Of a stretch of DNA of 64,000 nucleotides, positions 14,534-23,764 are shown piece by piece. Below the pieces are notes generated by a model, which was given only the letters and a program-made list of their open reading frames with translations, was not told the DNA's origin and did no database searches. Source of the DNA: Myxococcales bacterium (GTDB lineage Bacteria; Myxococcota_A; Polyangia; Polyangiales; Ga0077539); contig JAUSAZ010000073.1 in assembly GCA_030652255.1 (NCBI GenBank), positions 124,001 to 188,000 on the forward strand, in the 5' to 3' direction. Every line of letters starts with the position of its first letter. The stretch's first letter is position 1. The position numbers and the translations under genes are program-made.

Positions 14534-16549
14534 TCACAAGTAGTAGTCGAAGTTCTGCTCGCGCCGCACCTGGCGGCGGATCACGAAGACGTGCGCGGGC
14601 GTCGAGGCCGGGTCGAGCTCGACGTAGTTTCGCGCGCCCGACCAGAGGTACCGCGCGTCGCTGATGAGGTCGTGGACCTGGTACGAGCCCTCCCGCGGCA
14701 GCCCGAGCGCCGCGGCGTCGAGCTCGATCCACCCCGAGCGCTTGTGGAAGGGGTCGAGGTTGACCACCACCAGCACCGGGTCGCCGCCCCCGTGGGTCTT
14801 GCTGTAGACGATCAGCGCGTCGTCGTCGCAGCGGTGGAAGGCGAGGCCCTCGTCGTGTTGCAGCGCCGGGTGCTCGCGGCGGATGCGGTTCACCCGCGCG
14901 ATGAGGTGGCGCAGGCTCTGCGGGGCGACGAGGTCCCAGGCGCGGAGCTGGTACTTCTCGCTGTCGCGGTACTCCTCGCGGTCGGGCAGCGCGCCGGCGT
15001 CGCAGAGCTCGAAGGACGGCCCGTAGATGCCATAGCTGGCGGCCAGCGTGGCGGCGAGCACGAGGCGCAGCGCGAAGGACGCCCGGCCGCCCACCTGGAG
15101 GTTCTCCGGGAGGATGTCCGGGGTGTTGGGCCAGAAGCTCGGGCGGAGGTACTCCGAGAGCTCGGGGCCGCGCAGCTCGCGGAGGTAGCCCTCGAGCTCG
15201 CGCTTCGAGGTGCGCCAGGTGAAGTACGTGTACGACTGCGAGAAGCCCACCTTCGCGAGCTCGTGCAGCATGAGGGGCCGGGTGAAGGCCTCGGCCAGGA
15301 AGACCGCGTCGGGGTAGCGGGCGCGCACCTCCGCGAGGCACCACCGCCAGAACGGCACGGGCTTGGTGTGCGGGTTGTCGACGCGAAACACCCGCACGCC
15401 GCGCGAGGCCCAGGTGAGGAAGACGTCCGCGAGGGCCCGCCAGAGGCCGCGCCAGTCGTCGCACCCGAAGTCGAAGGGGTAGACGTCCTGGTACTTCTTG
15501 GGCGGGTTTTCGGCGTACTGGAAGCTGCCGTCGGGGCGGCGCACGAACCACTCCGGGTGCTCGCTCACCCACGGGTGATCGGGCGCGGCCTGGAAGGCCA
15601 CGTCGAGGGCGATCTCCATCCCGAGCTCGTCGGCGCGGGCGACCAGCGCGGCGAAGTCTTCGAGGGTGCCGAGCTCGGGGTGCAGCTCGGTGTGGCCGCC
15701 CTCGGCGGCGCCGATGGCCCACGGGCTGCCGGGGTCGCCGGGGCCCGCCGTGAGGCTGTTGTTGGGACCCTTGCGGTAGGTGCGCCCGATGGGGTGGATG
15801 GGCGGGAGGTACACCACGTCGAAGCCGAGGCCCGCGACGTAGGGGAGCATCGCCGCGGCGTCGCGCAGGGTGCCGTGGCGCGCCCCCCCGCCCAGCGAGC
15901 GCGGGAAGAACTCATACCAGCTCGTGAAGCGCGCCCGCTCGCGCTCGACGAGCACCGGGAGCGGCCGCGGGCTGCGGGTGGAGAGCGCGCGGTCGGGGTG
16001 CGCGGCGGAGAGCGACGCGAGCCCCGGGGAGAGGGCGGCGGCGGCGCGCGCGGCGGGCGGCGCGGCGGGGTCGACGAGCCCGTCGGCGGCGAGGGTGAGC
16101 GCCCGGGCGTCGGCGGCGGCGCCCGCGGCGGCGGCGCGGGCGGCGGCCTCGCGCACGAGGGCCTCGCCGATGCGGAGCTCGACGTCGATCTCCTGGCCCG
16201 CGGCGAACTTGCGCTCGAAGCCGTGGCGCCACGAGGCGAAGCGGTCGACCCACGCCTCGACGGCGAACTCCCAGGTGCCGAGCGCGTCGACGGCGAAGTC
16301 CGCCGCCCAGCGGTCGGGCCAGCGCGGGCCCGCCGGGCGCATCGGAAGCTCCCGCCACGCGCCACCGACCGGGCCTCGCACCAGCAGCACCGCCGCGAGC
16401 TGGTCGTGCCCGTCGATGACCAGGTCGGCCCAGGCCCCGACCTCGTCGCCGAGGGTGCGCTTGACCGCGTAGCGACCGCTCTCCACGTTCGGGCCGACCG
16501 CGGCGACGACCACCCGTCGCCGTCCGTCCGTGCTCTGCTCTTCCTGCAT
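14534..16549 (-). CDS. glgE: Alpha-1,4-glucan:maltose-1-phosphate maltosyltransferase
   Basis: GlgE extends alpha-1,4 glucan by two glucose units from maltose-1-phosphate. The protein (671 residues from the ATG at 16549) has the N-terminal beta domain and helical S-domain insert. The GH13 barrel carries the family signatures YLPPIHPIGRTYRKGPNN, the nucleophile D391 in VFRVDNPHTKP, the acid E420 in FLAEAFTRP and NTPDILPENL. It is the first gene of glgE-treS-glgB. Its start is ambiguous: ATG at 16549 or 16555, both within CATG palindromes that also give ATG to malQ on the other strand, or an internal GTG near 16512. No Shine-Dalgarno is visible for any of these. Confidence 0.95.
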   Translation of the reverse strand: MQEEQSTDGRRRVVVAAVGPNVESGRYAVKRTLGDEVGAWADLVIDGHDQLAAVLLVRGPVGGAWRELPMRPAGPRWPDRWAADFAVDALGTWEFAVEAWVDRFASWRHGFERKFAAGQEIDVELRIGEALVREAAARAAAAGAAADARALTLAADGLVDPAAPPAARAAAALSPGLASLSAAHPDRALSTRSPRPLPVLVERERARFTSWYEFFPRSLGGGARHGTLRDAAAMLPYVAGLGFDVVYLPPIHPIGRTYRKGPNNSLTAGPGDPGSPWAIGAAEGGHTELHPELGTLEDFAALVARADELGMEIALDVAFQAAPDHPWVSEHPEWFVRRPDGSFQYAENPPKKYQDVYPFDFGCDDWRGLWRALADVFLTWASRGVRVFRVDNPHTKPVPFWRWCLAEVRARYPDAVFLAEAFTRPLMLHELAKVGFSQSYTYFTWRTSKRELEGYLRELRGPELSEYLRPSFWPNTPDILPENLQVGGRASFALRLVLAATLAASYGIYGPSFELCDAGALPDREEYRDSEKYQLRAWDLVAPQSLRHLIARVNRIRREHPALQHDEGLAFHRCDDDALIVYSKTHGGGDPVLVVVNLDPFHKRSGWIELDAAALGLPREGSYQVHDLISDARYLWSGARNYVELDPASTPAHVFVIRRQVRREQNFDYYL

Positions 16550-18371
16550 GACCATGCCAGTGAACTCGTCCGATCCGCGATCCGTCACGTCGGCGCCGCT
16601 GCGTGAGGCTCTGGCGCGCCTCGGCGTCGACAGCCTCGTGCTGGCCATCCATCAGGCCAGCTTCCCGGCCGCGCTAGACGACCTAGGGCACGGCGCCCCG
16701 GCGTCAATGCGTGGCCGCGAGTTCGTCGACTTCGCAGCCCGCCTCGGGTTCACCGGGATCATGCTCGGCCCCGGCGGCATCACGTCGCCCGCCAACCCCT
16801 CCCCCTACGACGCCGGCCTCTTCTCCCGCACCCCCCTCGCGCTCTCGCTCGCGCCGCTCACGCAGCCCGGGTGGGGGCGCGCGCTCGACCCCGCGGCCCT
16901 CGACGCCGCGGTGGCCACCCTCCCGCCCGGCGACCGGGTGCGCCACCGCTACGCCCGCGCCGCGGTCGACGCCCTGCTCCGCGATTTCCACGCCGCGGTG
17001 CGCGCGCGCCCGGACGCCGTCCCCGGGCTCGCGGCGCGCCGGGCGGCCTTCGCGGCGCGCGCCCCGTGGCTCGCCCACGACGCCCGCTTCGAGGGCGTGG
17101 CCGCCGCCGTCGGCCACGACGACTGGTCGCGCTGGCCCGCCGACCCGCCGTGCGACGCCGACGCCGCCGACCGCTTCGCCCTCGTCCAGCTCGTCGCCGA
17201 GGAGCAGCACGACCTGCTCCGCCGCCACGCCCGCGAGGCCGGCGTCGCCCTCTACGCCGACGCGCAGATCGGCGTCGGGCACCGCGACCGCTGGGGGCGC
17301 GAGGGCTTGTTCCTGCCCGGGTACGCGATGGGCGCGCCGCCGAGCCGCACCAACCCCGAGGGCCAGCCCTGGAGCTACCCCGTGCTCGACCCGGGGCAGA
17401 TGGGCGACGGCGGCGCCGCGCGCGCCTTCGTCGACGCCCGCTTCGACGCCCTGCTCGCGCACCACGACGGGCTGCGCCTCGACCACCCGCACGGCTGGGT
17501 GTGCCCGTGGGTCTACCGCACCGACGGGGACGACCCCGGCGCGGCGGTGCGGGCGGGCGCGCGGCTGCACGAGTCGCCCGACCTCCCCGATCACCCTGCC
17601 CTCGCGGCGCTCGCCCGCGTCGGCCCCGCGCAGATCGACCGCTCGCTCCCCCGCCACGACGACGGCTGGGTGCGCGCGCTCGCGCCCTCGCAGGTCGACG
17701 CCTACGCCGCCGAGGTCGACCGGGTGATCGCCCGCGCGCGGTCCTACGGGATGGGTCCCGAGCGCCTGGTGGTGGAGGTGCTGAGCACCTGTCCCCGGCC
17801 GCTCGCCGCGGTGCTCGCGCGCCACGGCCTCGGGCGCTTCCGGGTGACGCAGAAGGCGCGCGTCACGGTGCCCGACGACGTGTACCGGGCCGACAACGCG
17901 CGGGCGCCCGACTGGGTGATGGCGGGCAACCACGACACGGCCCCGCTGCGGCTCGCCGTCGCCCGCTGGCAGGGCACCGCCGAGGCGGAGCACCGCGCGG
18001 CGTACCTCGCGGGGCGCCTGTGCCCCGACGAGGGCGAGCGCGCCGTCCTGGCCGAGCGGCTCGCCCGCGACCCCGACGCGATGGCCGAGGCGATGCTGGC
18101 CGAGCTCTTCGTGGGGCCCGCGCGCAACGTGATGGTGTTCTGGGTCGACCTCTTCGGCGGGCGCGAGGTGTACAACACGCCGGGGGTGCTCACCGACGAG
18201 ACCTGGACGCTGCGGGTGCCGCGGGACTTCGAGGCGGCGCTGGTTGCGGCGCAGGCGGGCGGCGCCCCGTCGCTCGGGCGGGCCGTCGCGCGGGCGCTGC
18301 GGGCGCGGGGGCTCGACCGCGACGACGAGGGCCGCGCGCTCGCCGCGCGCCTGGCGCACGCTCCGGGGTGA
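16548..18371 (+). CDS. malQ: 4-alpha-glucanotransferase (GH77, amylomaltase)
   Basis: The 607-residue enzyme disproportionates alpha-1,4 glucans. Conserved elements are [12 protein letters not shown] and [11 protein letters not shown] near the N-terminus, the nucleophile D312 in LRLDHPHGW, the acid E410 in VVEVLST and D463 in [11 protein letters not shown]. It is transcribed away from the GlgE operon, and the two start regions overlap: plus-strand ATGs at 16548 and 16554 share CATG with the minus-strand glgE ATGs. The MalQ core only becomes recognisable about 20-25 residues in ([12 protein letters not shown]), so a start much further downstream is unlikely. Context suggests recycling or trimming of the alpha-glucan made by the neighbouring operon. 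Confidence 0.9.
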   Translation: MTMPVNSSDPRSVTSAPLREALARLGVDSLVLAIHQASFPAALDDLGHGAPASMRGREFVDFAARLGFTGIMLGPGGITSPANPSPYDAGLFSRTPLALSLAPLTQPGWGRALDPAALDAAVATLPPGDRVRHRYARAAVDALLRDFHAAVRARPDAVPGLAARRAAFAARAPWLAHDARFEGVAAAVGHDDWSRWPADPPCDADAADRFALVQLVAEEQHDLLRRHAREAGVALYADAQIGVGHRDRWGREGLFLPGYAMGAPPSRTNPEGQPWSYPVLDPGQMGDGGAARAFVDARFDALLAHHDGLRLDHPHGWVCPWVYRTDGDDPGAAVRAGARLHESPDLPDHPALAALARVGPAQIDRSLPRHDDGWVRALAPSQVDAYAAEVDRVIARARSYGMGPERLVVEVLSTCPRPLAAVLARHGLGRFRVTQKARVTVPDDVYRADNARAPDWVMAGNHDTAPLRLAVARWQGTAEAEHRAAYLAGRLCPDEGERAVLAERLARDPDAMAEAMLAELFVGPARNVMVFWVDLFGGREVYNTPGVLTDETWTLRVPRDFEAALVAAQAGGAPSLGRAVARALRARGLDRDDEGRALAARLAHAPG

Positions 18372-18398
18372 GGGCGTCGAAGGCGATCGGCGCTGAGG

Positions 18399-18427
18399 GC
18401 GACACGACGGCGCTCGTCACCTACGAT
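18399..18427 (+). promoter_or_regulatory. Sigma-70-type promoter of the Uma2 gene
   Basis: GCGACA (18399-18404) and TACGAT (18422-18427) are 17 bp apart, each matching four of six consensus bases. Only 8 nt separate the -10 box from the ATG at 18436, so the transcript would be leaderless or nearly so. No Shine-Dalgarno is present. Confidence 0.45.
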
Positions 18428-18435
18428 CCATACTC

Positions 18436-19008
18436 ATGAGCGCGGCGGAGCAATTGAAGACCACCTACGCCGAGTACCTCGCGCTGGAGCTCAGCTCGGG
18501 CGTCCGCCACGAGTTCGTCGACGGCTTCGCGTATGCGATGGCGGGCGGTGAGCCCGAGCACGCCCGACTCGCGCTCGCCATCGGTGCCGAGCTGCGATCG
18601 CTGCTCCGGGGTGTCCCGTGCCGGGTCTTCTCCTCCGACCTGAAGGTGCGCGTCCCAGCCTCGGGCAACGCCTACTACGCCGACGCCGCGGTCGTCTGCG
18701 GGCCCCTCGCGCGCGACGACGATGACCCGCTCGCCGTGACCAACCCGACGATGCTCGTCGAGGTGCTTTCGCCCTCGACCGAGCGCTTCGACCGCGGCGA
18801 GAAGTTCGCCGACTACCGCCTCTTCGCGTCGCTCCAGCACTACGTGATGGTCACCGTCGGACGCCGCCGCATCGAGCACTACCGCCGCAACCTCGACGGC
18901 ACCTGGACGCTGACCGTCGCGACCACGGGAGAAGGCATCGCCCTGCCGGAGTACGGAGGGCGGCTCGCGGTCGACGACGTCTACGAGGGCGACGACGCCG
19001 TCGGGTGA
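18436..19008 (+). CDS. Uma2 family (DUF820) PD-(D/E)XK endonuclease-like protein
   Basis: This 190-residue protein matches the Uma2/DUF820 pattern: an N-terminal helix ending RHEFVDGFAYAM, FSSDLKVRVP, then the likely catalytic core YYADAAVVCG (Asp) and LVEVLSPSTERFDRGEKF (Glu-x-Ser), followed by YRLFASLQHYVMV. Members have the PD-(D/E)XK nuclease fold. They are abundant in cyanobacteria and some myxobacteria, but their role is unclear. Lower-GC codons and single-gene context fit an accessory gene. The start is ATG at 18436 with no Shine-Dalgarno and a -10-like box 8 nt upstream. Confidence 0.85.
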   Translation: MSAAEQLKTTYAEYLALELSSGVRHEFVDGFAYAMAGGEPEHARLALAIGAELRSLLRGVPCRVFSSDLKVRVPASGNAYYADAAVVCGPLARDDDDPLAVTNPTMLVEVLSPSTERFDRGEKFADYRLFASLQHYVMVTVGRRRIEHYRRNLDGTWTLTVATTGEGIALPEYGGRLAVDDVYEGDDAVG

Positions 19009-19067
19009 GCAGCGGGGCTGCTGCACGACCGAGCGCGCGTCAGCGACGATCTGGTATCGTCGCGACG

Positions 19068-20399
19068 ATGCGTCGGGCAGCAGCTGCATTGGGGTGGGCG
19101 GCGGCGGCGTTCGTGGCTGGCTGCGAGGAGCCGCGCACCGAGCTCGTCGTGCGCGTCGACTCCGAGGTGCCGTGGGGCGTCGGCCAGACGGTGCAGTCGG
19201 TGGTGCTGACCGTGCGGCGGGGCGGGGCGACGGGAGCGCTTCGTAGCGCACGCACCACCGTGCTCGGCGAGGGCGGCGAGCGACGTGCGCTGCCGCTATT
19301 CGTCGGCGTGATCGCGGGCGACGACGTAGAGACGCCGGTGTGGATCGAGGCGCTCGGCTGCCCCGCCCCCACCGGATGCAGCACGGCGAGTGCGGTGGTG
19401 GTGCAGCGCGCGGTGGTGCGCTTCGCACGCGGCGAGACCCTGGAGGTGCCGATGCTGTTGGCGTCGGCCTGCGTCGGAGCGTCGTGCGCGCTGGACGAGC
19501 AGTGCGGCAGCACAGGGCGCTGCGAACCGGCGACGCGGGCGCAGGAGAGGCTCGGGCCGTTCGAGGGTGCCGACGGGACTGGTCCGATGGATGCCGGGTT
19601 CGATGCCGGGGTGGAGGCGGGTACCGGCGATGCCGGGACCTTCGATGTGATGACCCGCCCCGATGACGAGCCCGGGGTCGACGCGCGCTCTGATCCTGAC
19701 GAAGCGCCCCTCGACCGACCTGCTGCCGACCACGGCGCGGACACCTGCTCGGATGGGACGACGCGGCTCTGCTATTCGGGGCCGCCTTCTACGCGGGGCG
19801 TCGGTCCGTGCATCGGCGGCCTCCAGCGTTGCGGGGGTGGGCGCTTCGAGGAGGAGTGCGACGGGGAGACGCGGCCGCAGGGCGAGGAGTGCAACTCCAT
19901 CGACGACGACTGCGACGGCGTGGTCGACAATATCGTGAGCGCTCCCTGCTACACGGGCCCGTCGATGACGCGTGACGTGGGCATCTGCCATTCTGGGGTG
20001 CTTCGGTGCAGCGGCGTGGGGGCGCCGCTCTGCGCGGGTCAGGTCGTGCCGGAGACTCGCGAGGTCTGCGGCAATGGGCGCGACGACAACTGCAATGGGA
20101 CGGCAGACGAGGGGGAATGCGCCGCTGCGGGGTGCGACAACCCGGGCCGCTTGCGCTGGAACATCCCTGCCGGCACCGTCGGCGGGCCGGGCTGCGTCTC
20201 CACTGGCGGCGGGTTCTGCGAGGGCACCGCGTACTGCTCGGGCGGCGCATGTACCACCACCCCTCCCAGCGGCTGCGGCGGAGATCCATTCTGTGGAACG
20301 CTCCGCTGCAACGATGGAACATACCAGCGAGACCGCTACTGCAGCGTGCGCGCGACCTGCAACGGGAGCGAGGTGATCCCCACCGGGTTCAGCTGGTAG
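19068..20399 (+). CDS. Exported lipoprotein with MopE-like metal-binding motifs
   Basis: The ATG at 19068 starts a lipoprotein signal ending AAFVAGC (Cys19). An in-frame start at 19005 would add a charged stretch before it and is rejected. An Ig-like or barrel-like region (residues 20-150) is followed by an Asp/Pro linker. Then come two Cys-rich repeats with the calcium/copper-type motif CNSIDDDCDGVVDN and CGNGRDDNCNGTADEGE, as in the putative metal-binding motif of MopE-like proteins. Cys pairs continue to the end. Surface or periplasmic location is expected. The function is unknown. Base composition is lower in GC than the neighbouring metabolic genes. Confidence 0.75.
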   Translation: MRRAAAALGWAAAAFVAGCEEPRTELVVRVDSEVPWGVGQTVQSVVLTVRRGGATGALRSARTTVLGEGGERRALPLFVGVIAGDDVETPVWIEALGCPAPTGCSTASAVVVQRAVVRFARGETLEVPMLLASACVGASCALDEQCGSTGRCEPATRAQERLGPFEGADGTGPMDAGFDAGVEAGTGDAGTFDVMTRPDDEPGVDARSDPDEAPLDRPAADHGADTCSDGTTRLCYSGPPSTRGVGPCIGGLQRCGGGRFEEECDGETRPQGEECNSIDDDCDGVVDNIVSAPCYTGPSMTRDVGICHSGVLRCSGVGAPLCAGQVVPETREVCGNGRDDNCNGTADEGECAAAGCDNPGRLRWNIPAGTVGGPGCVSTGGGFCEGTAYCSGGACTTTPPSGCGGDPFCGTLRCNDGTYQRDRYCSVRATCNGSEVIPTGFSW

Positions 20400-20760
20400 C
20401 CCGAGCGCGACCACAAACGGAACGTGCACTCTTCCACGCCGCTGACGCTCCCGGCGGTGCATGCAGACTGCCCAGGCGTCCCAGATCGGCGCCTGGCCCC
20501 GACGGCGCGAACACCGGCGCCGAGCGTGTCGCGTCCGACGAGCCGGACGGGCCATGGGACCTCTGAGCTCCTGCGCTGGTACCTCGTCGCGAGAGTTGTG
20601 ACAGCGCGCGACGATCGGCTGTGGTGGGCGTAGGGGCGGGGCTTGCCCTACGGACGATGTATCCAACCGCCCAGTACCCAACCGCCCAGTACCCAACCAC
20701 CCAGTACCCGCCGCCCAGTACCCACCGCTCATCAACCGGCAGAACCCTCGCGACGCCGTA
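20400..20760. other. 361-bp stretch without a gene
   Basis: No frame here has a recognisable start, signal peptide or motif, although short open frames exist on both strands. The stretch is somewhat lower in GC than its surroundings and contains the 15-bp minisatellite at 20663-20733. It lies between the stop of the MopE-like lipoprotein and the stop of the convergent GFA gene. Confidence 0.6.
20663..20733. repeat. 15-bp tandem repeat
   Basis: Units of CCAACCGCCCAGTAC occur at 20663-20677 (perfect), 20678-20692 (perfect) and 20693-20707 (one change), followed by a 14-bp variant at 20708-20721 and a degraded partial unit. The pattern suggests slippage expansion. Every unit carries CCCAGTAC. 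Confidence 0.9.
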
Positions 20761-21216
20761 CTACGCCGTGGTCGAGAGGTACTCCCCGATGAGCCCTGCG
20801 TAGGCGTCCATCGGTGGCACCTGGGGGAAGCTGTGCACCGCGGGCGTGGTCGCCCACGGGAGCTTCTCGCTCGTCCACGTCTCGATGAAGGGCGTGAACC
20901 AGCTCGGGTCGTCGAGCATCGTCACGCGCAGGTTGACGAACTCGTCCATGCCCTCCATCCGCGTGAACATCCAGCTCATGCAGTAGGCGCAGAAGTAGTG
21001 GTGCGGCGCGCCGTGCAGCCCGCCGATCACGGGCTCCCCCTTCGTGACCTCGAACCCGGGCGTGGGGATCGCGGCGCTCAGCGAGAAGGCGCTCGCCGAC
21101 ATGCGCTGACAGCCCGTGCAGTGACAGGCCATCGTGAGCAGCGGCGCCGCGGTGACCTTCACGCGCACCCGCCCGCAGCGACATCCGCCCTCCCATGGGA
21201 GCTTCGGCAGGCTCAT
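20761..21216 (-). CDS. GFA/CENP-V family zinc protein
   Basis: This 151-residue protein has the cysteine pattern of the glutathione-dependent formaldehyde-activating (GFA, CENP-V) fold: GGCRCGRVR near the start, CHCTGCQR around residue 32 and FCAYC near 75. The Cys sets hold structural and catalytic zinc. Most members have unproven substrates, so formaldehyde activation should not be assumed. The ATG at 21216 gives a compact N-terminus. It is 103 bp downstream of the TPR-like gene on the same strand. A second GFA protein is encoded at 22677-23036, on the other side of that gene. Confidence 0.85.
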   Translation of the reverse strand: MSLPKLPWEGGCRCGRVRVKVTAAPLLTMACHCTGCQRMSASAFSLSAAIPTPGFEVTKGEPVIGGLHGAPHHYFCAYCMSWMFTRMEGMDEFVNLRVTMLDDPSWFTPFIETWTSEKLPWATTPAVHSFPQVPPMDAYAGLIGEYLSTTA

Positions 21217-21319
21217 CGGTCTTCAGCCTCCTCTCTCTTCCAGATCGCGTCGCGCGGACACCACTCCGCGCGCAGGTACATCGGGCGCCGCCGGGCCGTT
21301 GACCAGCCCACCCGCGGCC

Positions 21320-22645
21320 TCACAGGAATCGCGAGCTCTGCACCGGCGACCCGGCCCGCTGGCGCCGACGGGCACCCGACTCGCGGCGGAACCCGAGCCG
21401 GTGCTCAGCGGGGAGACCGGCGAGCGCGTGGGTGATCGCGAGCGCGTCGTCGAGGGGCGTCCTGCTCGCCTCGCCCGCGTCGTCGCGCAGGACCTCGTCT
21501 GCGAGCGCCGCGATGTCCCGCTCGTCGGCAGCGACGGGACCGACCTGCCCGGTCGCGGGGTCGACCCGCAGCGCGCCGCCCGCGTAGGGGTGCGTGATCG
21601 TCTGGTAGAGCAGCGTGGTCACGTCCGGCGCGTAGGCGAAGGGCGCGACCCACGCCGACGCGTGCGCGAAGAGCACCTGGTCGGGCGCGTGCTCGTGAAG
21701 CGCCTGGAGGAATCCCGGGTCGCCGACGGCGTCGAGGTCCCACGCCACGACGAGCCCGTCCGACGCCTCGCCGGGCGACCAGACCACCACGGGGACCTGG
21801 AGCCTGCGCGCCGTCGCCAGCGCCAGGATGCGGCTCGACCGGTCGGGCGCGGCCACGACGCGCGACGGCCGGCGGCCGACCGCGGTGAGCCACGCACAAA
21901 GACGCTCGACGCCTTCGCGCATGAGGCCCGGCGAGTCGGAGACGAAGGCGTAGCGCCCGGACATGCCCTCGTCGTAGCCGTAGGGCGACTCGTGCAGGAG
22001 CACCGTGCCGTTGATGACGGCGTGCCACGCCGTGAGCGACCGCGGGCCCAGCGCGACGCCCGCCGCGGTGAGCGCGTCGGCGCGGAGGAGCATGCCGTGG
22101 AGCGCGTCGCGCATGAACGCGACATCCGGCGGCGCATCGCGGAGCTGCCCCACCCGGCGGCGGGCCGCGTCGAGGTCGCCGAGCATCATGGCGCTGTAGC
22201 CCGCGAGGTAGGTCAGCAGCGGGGCCTGGTCGACGATGCCCGACGCGTCGAGCACCCGGGCCGCGTCGCCGTAGCGGAGCAGCGCCTCCAGGTTGGCGAC
22301 GAGCTCGGAGAGCAGGGCCACCTGGCGGGGCGCGAGGCGGTTGGCCCGGTCGAGGTGCGTCGCGGCGACGTCGTGCAGGCCGGACTCGTAGAGCGCGTAG
22401 GCCGCGTCGTAGAGGGCGTTCACGTCGTCGGGGCGGGTCGATGCCGCGGCGACCGTCGCGGCGAGCTCGGGGCCCGCGATGGCGCCCGCGACGTCGGCGA
22501 AGAGCCCGACGGCCCGCGCGAAGTCGACGCCCTCGTGGAGCGTCGGCGCGGGGTAGGCCAGCGCCGGTCGCAGGTGGCGAAACGCGCCCATCGCGTCGCC
22601 GGAGTCCAGCAGTCGTCGTGCCTCGGTCAGCGTCTCGTCGCTCAT
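21320..22645 (-). CDS. Helical-repeat (TPR-like) protein of unknown function
   Basis: The 441-residue protein is not recognised as a named family. Its first half is alpha-helical with spacing and composition of tetratricopeptide repeats (for example DVNALYDAAYALYESGLHDVA and LVANLEALLRYGDAARVL). The second half looks like an alpha/beta domain (SRVVAAPDRSSRILALA, VPVVVWSPGEASDGLVVAWD, PDQVLFAHASAWV). No signal peptide or membrane helix is seen, so it is probably cytosolic. It lies between two GFA-type zinc proteins on the same strand, with gaps of 103 and 31 bp, so the three may form one transcript. Confidence 0.7.
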   Translation of the reverse strand: MSDETLTEARRLLDSGDAMGAFRHLRPALAYPAPTLHEGVDFARAVGLFADVAGAIAGPELAATVAAASTRPDDVNALYDAAYALYESGLHDVAATHLDRANRLAPRQVALLSELVANLEALLRYGDAARVLDASGIVDQAPLLTYLAGYSAMMLGDLDAARRRVGQLRDAPPDVAFMRDALHGMLLRADALTAAGVALGPRSLTAWHAVINGTVLLHESPYGYDEGMSGRYAFVSDSPGLMREGVERLCAWLTAVGRRPSRVVAAPDRSSRILALATARRLQVPVVVWSPGEASDGLVVAWDLDAVGDPGFLQALHEHAPDQVLFAHASAWVAPFAYAPDVTTLLYQTITHPYAGGALRVDPATGQVGPVAADERDIAALADEVLRDDAGEASRTPLDDALAITHALAGLPAEHRLGFRRESGARRRQRAGSPVQSSRFL

Positions 22646-22676
22646 TGGAGGTGTGGGGGGCGGAGGGGGAGCGCGG

Positions 22677-23036
22677 TCAGAAGCTCTTGCCGTCGACCAT
22701 CTTCACGGCCACGGCGTCGAGGTCGAAGCCGTCGAGGCAGCGCACGTTGACGGCGACCATCGCCGCCCCGTCCGGCGTCTGTCCCCGAGCGAAGGACGTC
22801 ACGCCGCAGGTCTTGCAGAAGAGGTGATGGATGCTGTGCTTGTTGAACAGGTAGTCGGTGAGGTTGTCCTCGCCCGACTTCAGCACGAAGGCCGCGGCGG
22901 GAACGAAGGAGAGCAGCGTGCCCTTCTTCGAGCACATGGAGCAGTTGCAGCCCATCGCGGAGTCGGCCGCGATGGTCACCTCGAAGCGGACCTTCTGACA
23001 GTGGCAGCCGCCAGTGTGGAGAGTGGGTTCAGTCAT
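22677..23036 (-). CDS. GFA/CENP-V family zinc protein, second copy
   Basis: This 119-residue protein starts at ATG 23036, close before GGCHCQKVRFEV. An ATG eight codons upstream is possible but gives an atypical leader. Zinc-binding Cys clusters are GCHCQ near residue 10, CNCSMCSKKG near 30 and FCKTCGVTSF near 75. This is the small GFA form with KKGTLLSFV and AVNVRCLDG. Sequence similarity to the other GFA protein in this region is limited to the Cys motifs, so it is not a recent duplication. Confidence 0.85.
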   Translation of the reverse strand: MTEPTLHTGGCHCQKVRFEVTIAADSAMGCNCSMCSKKGTLLSFVPAAAFVLKSGEDNLTDYLFNKHSIHHLFCKTCGVTSFARGQTPDGAAMVAVNVRCLDGFDLDAVAVKMVDGKSF

Positions 23037-23075
23037 GGCGGCGATCCTGCCATGGAACACGCCGCGCCGGGCTGC

Positions 23076-23381
23076 TCAGCGCTTCTGGCGCTCCTCCGCG
23101 AGCACGCGCGCGAACTGCTGCGCCGCCAGCGGCCGCCCCGACTGCTCCAGCAGCACCATGATCCGCGTCTCGATCTCCGCGGCCTCCGCCCGCAGCCGCG
23201 CGGCCTCGGCCGGGTCGCGCGCCTCTCGGGCCTGCGCAAGAATCAGCCGCGCGTCTTCGACCAGCTGCACCTCGAGCGGCACGTCGGCGAGCGCCTCGGC
23301 CTGGGTCGCTTCACGCTCCTTCGCAGGGCGGTTCGACCACTCTCGCATTCGGGCTTCCGCGAGCAACGTCCAAGGGTCCAT
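23076..23381 (-). CDS. Small helical protein of unknown function
   Basis: The 101-residue product starts with MDPWTLLAEARMREW and is almost all charged alpha-helix (ADPAEAARLRAEA-type stretches, then IMVLLEQSGRPLAAQQFA). There is no signal or membrane segment. A faint resemblance to DnaJ-associated DUF1992 proteins was considered, but the diagnostic LPGxGKP is missing. The ATG at 23381 is chosen because the upstream extension of the frame is Arg-rich antisense-like sequence. It is a plausible but unassigned gene. Confidence 0.55.
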   Translation of the reverse strand: MDPWTLLAEARMREWSNRPAKEREATQAEALADVPLEVQLVEDARLILAQAREARDPAEAARLRAEAAEIETRIMVLLEQSGRPLAAQQFARVLAEERQKR

Positions 23382-23480
23382 GGGGCCTCCGAGTTGGTCC
23401 CATCGTAGCGCCGCCCCCCTCCCCTCGTCTCCCCGCGCGGGCGATTGACGCCGCCCGTGGCGGGACCGAAAGCTCGGTGC

Positions 23481-23747
23481 ATGGCGAACGACCAGGGCGC
23501 GGACGAGGAGTACTTTCGCAACGAGCTCTCCCAGGCCGAGACGGCCCTGCGGACGATCGCGAAGCAGGCGCCGCTGCTCGTCGCCATGGGCAACGCCGCC
23601 GAGCTCGAGGCCTTCATCGACCGGTTCGTCACGATGGCCGAGCGCTCCGCGGCGGAGGCGAAGGCGCGCCACGCCGACGACGTCGCCCGTCAGCTCGACG
23701 AGCTGGTCGCCGCCGCGCATCGACTGCGCCACGTAGGCCAGGCCTGA
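23481..23747 (+). CDS. Small helical protein of unknown function
   Basis: This 88-residue acidic helical protein starts MANDQGADEEYF and contains long amphipathic helices (ETALRTIAKQAPLLVAM, EAFIDRFVTMAERSAAEAK). No known family is recognised. It is divergent from the small gene at 23076-23381 and is followed after 17 bp by another small gene, so the two plus-strand genes may be co-transcribed. Confidence 0.55.
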   Translation: MANDQGADEEYFRNELSQAETALRTIAKQAPLLVAMGNAAELEAFIDRFVTMAERSAAEAKARHADDVARQLDELVAAAHRLRHVGQA

Positions 23748-23764
23748 GCGGACCGCACTCCCCG

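Noticed and set aside
20663-20733. Possible CRISPR
   Set aside because: Units are directly adjacent with no spacers and only about 15 bp long.
23076-23381. Assignment to DUF1992/DnaJ-associated family
   Set aside because: The LPGxGKP motif is missing and only overall helical charge is alike.
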